A stretch of 64,000 nt of DNA, from positions 1,666,884 to 1,730,883 of the forward strand of contig CM025850.1 of the NCBI GenBank assembly GCA_003952965.2. Direction: 5' to 3'. The position numbers and the translations under genes are program-made. This document shows, in pieces, positions 57,840 through 64,000 of the stretch. Numbering within the stretch: the first letter of the stretch is position 1; the number at the start of each line of letters is the position of its first letter. Under the pieces are notes generated by a model. It ran no database searches. It saw nothing but the letters and a program-made list of their open reading frames with translations, and was not told the DNA's origin. Source of the stretch: Morella rubra. Taxonomy: Eukaryota > Streptophyta > Magnoliopsida > Fagales > Myricaceae.

Positions 57840-59359
57840 ATGGAAGGCGTAGAGGGCCCCCCCTCCGCCACCGCTCCCCACTCGGGCCCACCGTCTCCGC
57901 CGCAAGATCTTGACCATGACTTTACACCCGTCGGATCCCCGGGCCACGATCACGAGTACGACGACCACGCCCTGCACGAGATTCACGCGCTGCCGTCCGA
58001 TGAAGATCACGAGCACGTTCAAGAGCTAGATCAAGGTCAAGATCACTCGGGTGGGACCGGGGTTCTTACCGACGAGCTCAAGCATAAGATCATTAAGCAG
58101 GCAGGGCGCTGTCCCTCTCCTCTCTCGTATCGTATTTTTGAATCCTAAAAACTTTGTTCGTCTTTTGGTTGCTGAGAAAACATAGAAATGAGAAGTCAGA
58201 GTAAAATGTATTTGATGTTGGAATTCGACAGAACTTCCTCTAGACCTCGCGCGATTTAACTTGACTTAGGGCTTTGTGGCTTGACTATCTTGGTAAAATT
58301 GTATCTTTTTATGGAATTCATCTATGCCTATTGCTGCTGTTTCAAACCACATAAGCTGTATGTTTTGTTTGGTTGCCTAGAAAATGCTCGAAAGAAAGAA
58401 ATATGAAGTTCTTGTTTATGAGATACTTTGGTTTCTGAGTTCTCAGAATTGCTTAGAAACTCTTAGCGAGCTGAAGGAACTCGCTTATGTTGAGGGAAAG
58501 CTTTTTCCTCCGCTCGTGGCTTCTAATGCTGCAACCAATCTATTGCTAGGTAGAAAATCCTTAAGACACGTAATTCTGTTTATTTCCCAGATAAATTAAA
58601 TAAATTTTAGTTTTTGAGCAAATTTTCAAACGATATTTTCATTTCTAGACAATTGATTTTTTGCAACCTCTTAACATATTTGTGGATCATTTGGTCGCAT
58701 AAACGAGTTTATGTGTATGACTCATAACTTGCTCCTCAGACTATGAACACCCAAGTGCTAGATGGGTTACGGGTATTCCTTGACACAGTATCTCTAATGT
58801 TTTTTTTAAAGCCAATAGGCTGGCTAGATTGCGCCTCCAGCCCCCATAAGAATGAGTTGGTTTCTGAGGTCATGGGGTCAAGTCAACGGAATCTCTAGCT
58901 AACTGATAGAAAGGAGAGTTTTGCTGTATGAATTTGTTTGCTAGTTCTATTAACTTAAGGTGTACGTCAGTCATCAACTGTAATTGACTGCTTTCATGGA
59001 TCTGCAGGTTGAGTATTATTACAGTGATGAAAATTTACAAACGGACAAATATATGTTGAGCTTCATTAAGAAGAACAAAGAAGGGTTTGGTAAGTCCTTA
59101 ACATTTGTGGTTTTGATTCAATTTAGCCTGAGCTATTTGTTGATAGTGCTATTGATAATACTGATGTTCTGCACCTTGAAGATATGGGTAATTGATGATG
59201 TAAACTATTTAACTTGCATATATTCATACGCATTGTACTATCCGACTACTGCCATTACTGTAACAAGTTGTCAGTTTTGAATCTAAACAATTGTGTTATT
59301 GTTCTGACACTATCTTTATGGGACTTTGATGATCCATGTGATAACGTCTAGAGGGGTGG

Positions 59360-59391
<32 letters not shown>

Positions 59392-62300
59392 TTTTTGTGG
59401 GGGTGCGGCGGATTCAGTTAACATCCGCTTTTGGAACTTAATCTGCTGAAAACAATTGTTTACAGGTAACACCAGCTGAAAAACTCTGGCACCAGAATCC
59501 TTTTTTCTTTTTTTTTTCCAGTCCTTACTACAATCATTCTAAGTAGAAGACTTTAAGATGCTAATTGAACTTCGCCTTATAGTCACATCTTAACCTACCT
59601 GTATTAGACTTTGAGATGTATTTTCAATGCTGGTATAGTAAAGTCTGGAGGCACTTGAGTCTTAACTGAGTTATTTAATTATTTCCCACAGCTAGTCCCA
59701 CCCAAACCCCCTCCTGTCCAATCTCTCCCCCTACCCCCGGGTCCAAAAATAGAAACTCAGACATTTCACAGCTAGAGTCCAAGAATGGAGATGATGAAGG
59801 TGATGAATAAAGCAGGTACTTCTGACAGGTTGCCTAGCCTGGATGGTTTCCTGGTGCAGCCAGTTTTAGCTGTGCCGAGCTTCCAGGATGAGTCTGAATG
59901 AAAATGCGACAAACTGCTGACTGATTCCTTCTCTATTCTTGTAACTCGTTCGACTCCGGGCAGTGGTCTGTGCTTCTGGAATTGGTCTGAATGACTATTC
60001 TCCAACCCATAGACCCTGTTCTTTTTGGTTTAATTGTTCCACATATTTTTCTATACAGATATTTTTCTAACGTTCTGATTGTTCCATGAGTCCTTCCCAT
60101 ACTACTCACTTTAAATAGAATCAGAGTGTGTTATGTGTGAAATTGATGTTAAGCATGTTAAGGTGAATCCGTTACTCGTGGTTAAAATATTGGTTTTCTT
60201 GAGGAGAAAAATATGGATAATTGGAAACAGCACCTATCATTTATCTTTTATTCTATTTTATGATTTTCTCAGTTCTGTTGGCCCATAGACTAATATGTGC
60301 GGTTATTGTCAATATGGCCTACGTTTTGAACTTTTCCTGTCACTCTTTCCCTATCTCTATTCTGAAACTGGGTCTGTTTGGTTGGAACATTATCTTATCC
60401 TCAATTATGAGGTCTTAAATTGGATACAGAAGCTGGACTCATGGAAGTTTCTCATTTCTTATTGTCTTGATTTTTGAAGTTCTAGAGATGCCTTTGCTGG
60501 AAAATGATTCTCTTACTGTGATTGGAATGTGAATAAATTTCACTATTGTTCTGCAACACTAAGCCAAATCCTTCGGTCATGCCCTGTACCATGTGATTCG
60601 CATGTCCTTCTTCTGCATTATTGGACTTAATTCAATTATATGTAAACCTGTGAGAGTTAAGAGTTCTGATTTGGGAATTTAGTGTGCCTGTTCCTTAGGA
60701 TACATTGCTCGTCAACCTTTGCTGTTTGGTATTAAATGGCGAAGGGGATAGAACTACCATGAATTTTGTTCTTGTAATTGAAATAGTGGTTTTTAAAAAA
60801 GAAACTTTGGGTTCATGTTTATGCTGTCTATTGAGTTGCCTTGGATTTTACCATGTGGGCCCAAGATGTTGTGCATAGAGTAACAAACCGAAGAGTTCAT
60901 GTTTTATCCAAATTCCCCAACTGATGTTTTTGGATGTAGATGCAATCCTTAACATGGTGTGATACTAGGAGTCATTTTCCAATTAGAATCGAGCTGTCGA
61001 GAATGAAAGAGAAATAATGATATGGGGATTGTAGACTAGTAGAGAGAGAAGAGAATTTAGGTGGGCAAGTTGGTGCTTCTCGAAGATATTAGAGAGTATC
61101 GGCATTGCACGAATTTGAGACTGCAGAAGGCAAGTTGGTATGTCTTGCGGGTATTAGAGAGTATCAACTTTGGACAAATCTTTAGTCATTATCTTGTGGC
61201 TCAACGAGAGAATTATAGGGCAATAGATTCTCTTGTGTGAGAGCGTGATATTTGGGTATATTGGGGGTCGGTTATTTGGAGTGATTTTCTTTGTTTGCTT
61301 GTACTCTTGATTTTGAGATTAATGGATTTTTCATGTTGTCTCTTCCCGTGGATGTACCTCATCCTGAGGGAATTACGTTAAGTTTTGGTTTGTGTGTTTG
61401 TTTTTTGTGTGATTTACCACGATTGTGTGGTCAATTGCACAACACTGTCATAATTGATGGGGTAGTTCACAATCTAAGCAAGGTTGAAGTTTTTTTAAAC
61501 AAACAAAAATCTTTATGGAAGTTGATAATGGTGTGACTCAGTGATTTCGAAGCTAGGTTGAACACTGTGAAGTGGTGCAAGTGGGGCGTGATATTGAATT
61601 TCAATATTTCATGATCTATTTATAGTGGGCTCTTTAGGTTGCTGCCTTACATTTCCACTTTTGTACTGTTAGGATATTTTGATGATAGTTCACCATCTGT
61701 TTTACCTATTGTTATTTGTTCTGTTGGGTCAATTTCCAATTTTTTTGATAAATCATCGTCTTGTCTAACTTATTTAGTTGAAACAAGCTTAGTTAATTTT
61801 TGCACGTTCTCCTTGCAGTTCCTGTAGCGGTTATTGCTTCTTTTAGGAAAATGAAAAAGCTCACCCGAGATTATTCGTTGATAGCTGCTGCACTGAGGGA
61901 GTCTTCGTTCCTTGTACTGTCCTTAATCCTTGCATTTTATTTTCTTGCTAGTAACAATCGAGTGCCAAAATGCTGAAACCCATAATTCAAGCTTTCAAAT
62001 GCGACCACCGCAGGTTGTGAGTGCCAATGGGAGGAAGATTAAGCGGCTCCATCCCCTTCTCTCGGCTGAGGTTAGGGATCCAAAGGTATCTCTTTGTGGA
62101 CATTGATGTATATCCATCGGATGTGTTTTTTAAAATAATTTTGTAGATCTAATTTGTGGACCCCAGTTATTCACTGTTTTGGCAGAAAATCTGCCAGAGG
62201 ATCATTCAGTGGAGAATATTTGGAGGATATTTGGTGAAGCTGGAAAGTATGTTTTCCCGCTTTTGTTCCTCTTTTAACTTGGTGAAGTTGTGCTTTCTTC

Positions 62301-64000
62301 ATGTTTTTATCATTTTGTGCTGTCATATTGGTGCCTTATGCATTTCATTGATTGTGGAATTGTGTTTAAAATTCCCAGTATAAAGAACATATGCATTCGT
62401 GATCCCCATGCTGTAGAAGAGTCCGCTAAAGGCAGCAAGCCTGATATGCTGATCAGTAGCAAGGTGTGTAACCAGAGAAGATGGATTGTCAAATAATTTA
62501 TTCCTCCTCCACTCTCTGTCCTAAATTTTCGTTTCCCAGAATTATATTTTATAATTGTATATTTCAAATCAGGATTTTCCTTTTCTTTCTGCAAAAATAC
62601 ATTGGATTTATGATTGATTAAGTCAAGAAAATTGGTGAGAGTATCTAGGCAGTCAATGAAAGTACTTTGCTTCTTCTATGCTGAACCTTCATGTCAATTT
62701 GTGGTTTGTAATAATTTCCTCATATAGTGGCACATGCCCATTAGCTGATTAAAGAAATGGCCTAATTGACTCATCGGTAGATCAAGAGACGGGAATAGCA
62801 TTGACAATTGATACTGTTTCAGTAAATATGTATGTTACATGGAGACAATTACTTGCAAGAGTTTATTCTACATGTATTTCAGAAAAAAAAAAAGTTAAGT
62901 TTTGATGTGACTGACAAATACTGATTTGATTGCTTTTCTTAACAAGGTCTAACACTAAGTTATTGGTTGATTTCGAATTACATGGATATAAATCAGAGTG
63001 AGGATTTGACAATAGGGTTTGAGTGTCTTCTATATCCTCAGCAACCACCAGCTCCCTCCAAAGAGAAAAAGAAAAAGAAAAAAAAAGCGGGAAAGAGATG
63101 GCTAAGGGTACTAGAAGATGACTCCAGCACTATTTCCAGAATCTGCATTTGCTCTTGGAGATATCACCTTGTGTGTGCGCTGGTGGAACTTGTTTACTTT
63201 GGGTAAAATGAAGCTTGTGAAGCTTGATATTAGAGACTCAGAGGCCTATGTGGATGTGAAGTGCCACGTGCATAAAACTAGATGGTGGAGCCATGTATTT
63301 TGTGTCATTTCTCAGAGGCCTCTTTGAAACAATGCTTTCATTGGAGCCCGAGGGTGTTAGAATTGTATACAAAGGCCTAAGGTTTCTTGTAGGAGCCTCG
63401 TGTTTGATGGGCAATAACTTCCCTTTTTTTATTGTCAGGCAGAACTTGTTCTTGGCACTTTCATATTCAACTCTTAATTTACATTGCTTATGTTTTTTCT
63501 TTTCATGGGTGGAGCTGAGATGGTTTACTTGTAGTGATAGTCATTTTTCTTTACTATTTTGGTTTCTACTTTTCTTGGTGGATTTAAAGTTAAAAGTTTA
63601 AGTTGTAAAAAACATGTGGGCCTGTGAGATGCTTGTTTACTATTTTGAATCTTGAGTTGGAAGAAGATTCCAGCTTTCTGGGTTTGTCAAGCTGCCACGT
63701 TGCTGCATACATTTGCTTATCTACTTCTGTGAAAACTTCATTATCTAGTAAAGACTATTTGTTTGGCTTTGCAACTTCGCTAAATTTTTCTGGTTTGTGT
63801 ACAGTTACATGCTCTTGTGGAGTATGAGACCGCGGAGGCTGCTGAGAAAGCTGTGAGTGTCAATTCCTCTTTTTACAAATCTTTTGTTTGTTTGTTTTGT
63901 TGGTTGGATAACTAACATTGAGGCTTGGCACTTTCCTGGTGATTGGATCAGGTGGCTACTTTGAATGATGAGCGGGACTGGAGAAGTGGCATGCGGGTCA
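57840..64000 (+). CDS. LARP6A: LARP6A, La-related RNA-binding protein (3' end beyond window)
   Basis: Visible exons: 57840-58100, 59008-59089, 61819-61913, 62014-62085, 62167-62246, 62379-62463, 63805-63852 and 63952 to the edge; all phases agree. The start is the ATG of MEGVEGPPSATAP; an in-frame TTG upstream is not a start. An acidic, His/Asp-rich N-terminus (about 1-75) precedes the La motif (about 78-170: IIKQVEYYYSDENLQTDKYM, KMKKLTRDYSLIAAALRESS, RKIKRLHPL). An RRM-type domain follows (TVLAENLPEDHSVENIWRIF, HALVEYETAEAAEKAVATL). The match to the LARP6A branch rather than 6B/6C rests on the SSFLVVSA and FTVLAENLPEDHS segments. LARP6 proteins bind RNA through the tandem La module and, in plants, interact with poly(A)-binding protein. 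The donor of intron 1 is apparently GC (CAG|GCAGGG). Confidence 0.92.
59361..59396. repeat. (TA)n followed by poly-T in LARP6A intron 2
   Basis: About eleven TA units and then 14 T, an intronic low-complexity tract. Confidence 0.85.

Noticed and set aside
62967..63327. Lys-rich and Trp-containing frames in LARP6A intron 6
   Set aside because: No splice-supported link to LARP6A, which joins 62463 to 63805 in phase, and no recognised homologue.
1..64000. CRISPR arrays, operons and other prokaryotic systems
   Set aside because: The window is plant nuclear DNA with spliceosomal introns; no regularly spaced repeats of that kind were seen.

Overview
The window is nuclear DNA of a eudicot plant, probably a woody species that I cannot name. 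Genes are intron-rich with plant splice signals, spacers are AT-rich, and the transposons are plant types (copia LTR elements with an initiator-tRNA-Met primer site, a TRIM, MITEs). One scaffold gap of exactly 1000 N lies at 5885-6884. Exon models were built by hand from splice sites, reading phase and remembered homologues; no search was run.

Layout of genes. (1) 2070-4331 (-): intronless 753-aa multi-pass membrane protein of a plant-specific uncharacterised family. (2) 9165-9551 (-): small secreted-peptide precursor of the IDA-LIKE type. (3) 10782-16829 (+): MNS3, a class I alpha-1,2-mannosidase of N-glycan processing, six exons, with a one-base frameshift in exon 3 as assembled. (4) 17354-21045 (-), convergent with MNS3: KAT1-type Shaker inward-rectifier K+ channel, eleven exons, intact. 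(5) 43765-47108 (-): prefoldin subunit 6, five exons, with a second identical copy of its last exon at 42936-42992. (6) 49247-53092 (+): DUF642 cell-wall protein with a probable GPI-anchor signal. (7) 57840 to the window end (+): LARP6A, eight exons visible, running off the right edge. The genes do not form a pathway; this is an ordinary plant gene neighbourhood.

The spacers, mainly 21-42 kb, carry the repeats: a copia-type LTR-internal-LTR-internal-LTR array (22781-25975) with a 5-bp target duplication; a 754-bp retro-insertion bounded by a 17-bp direct repeat (27581-28334); a solo LTR with TSD AGATA (35836-36351); a TRIM-like short LTR element (39479-40257); a possible SINE; a possible reverse-strand LINE remnant; and several foldback MITEs in at least three groups, two of them inside MNS3 intron 3.

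The observations most worth checking are the MNS3 frameshift with a nearby donor that would bypass it, the duplicated terminal exon of prefoldin 6 inside a repeat that differs by indels much more than by substitutions, the three-LTR array, and two probable GC-AG introns. I see no evidence of a wholly new biological system.
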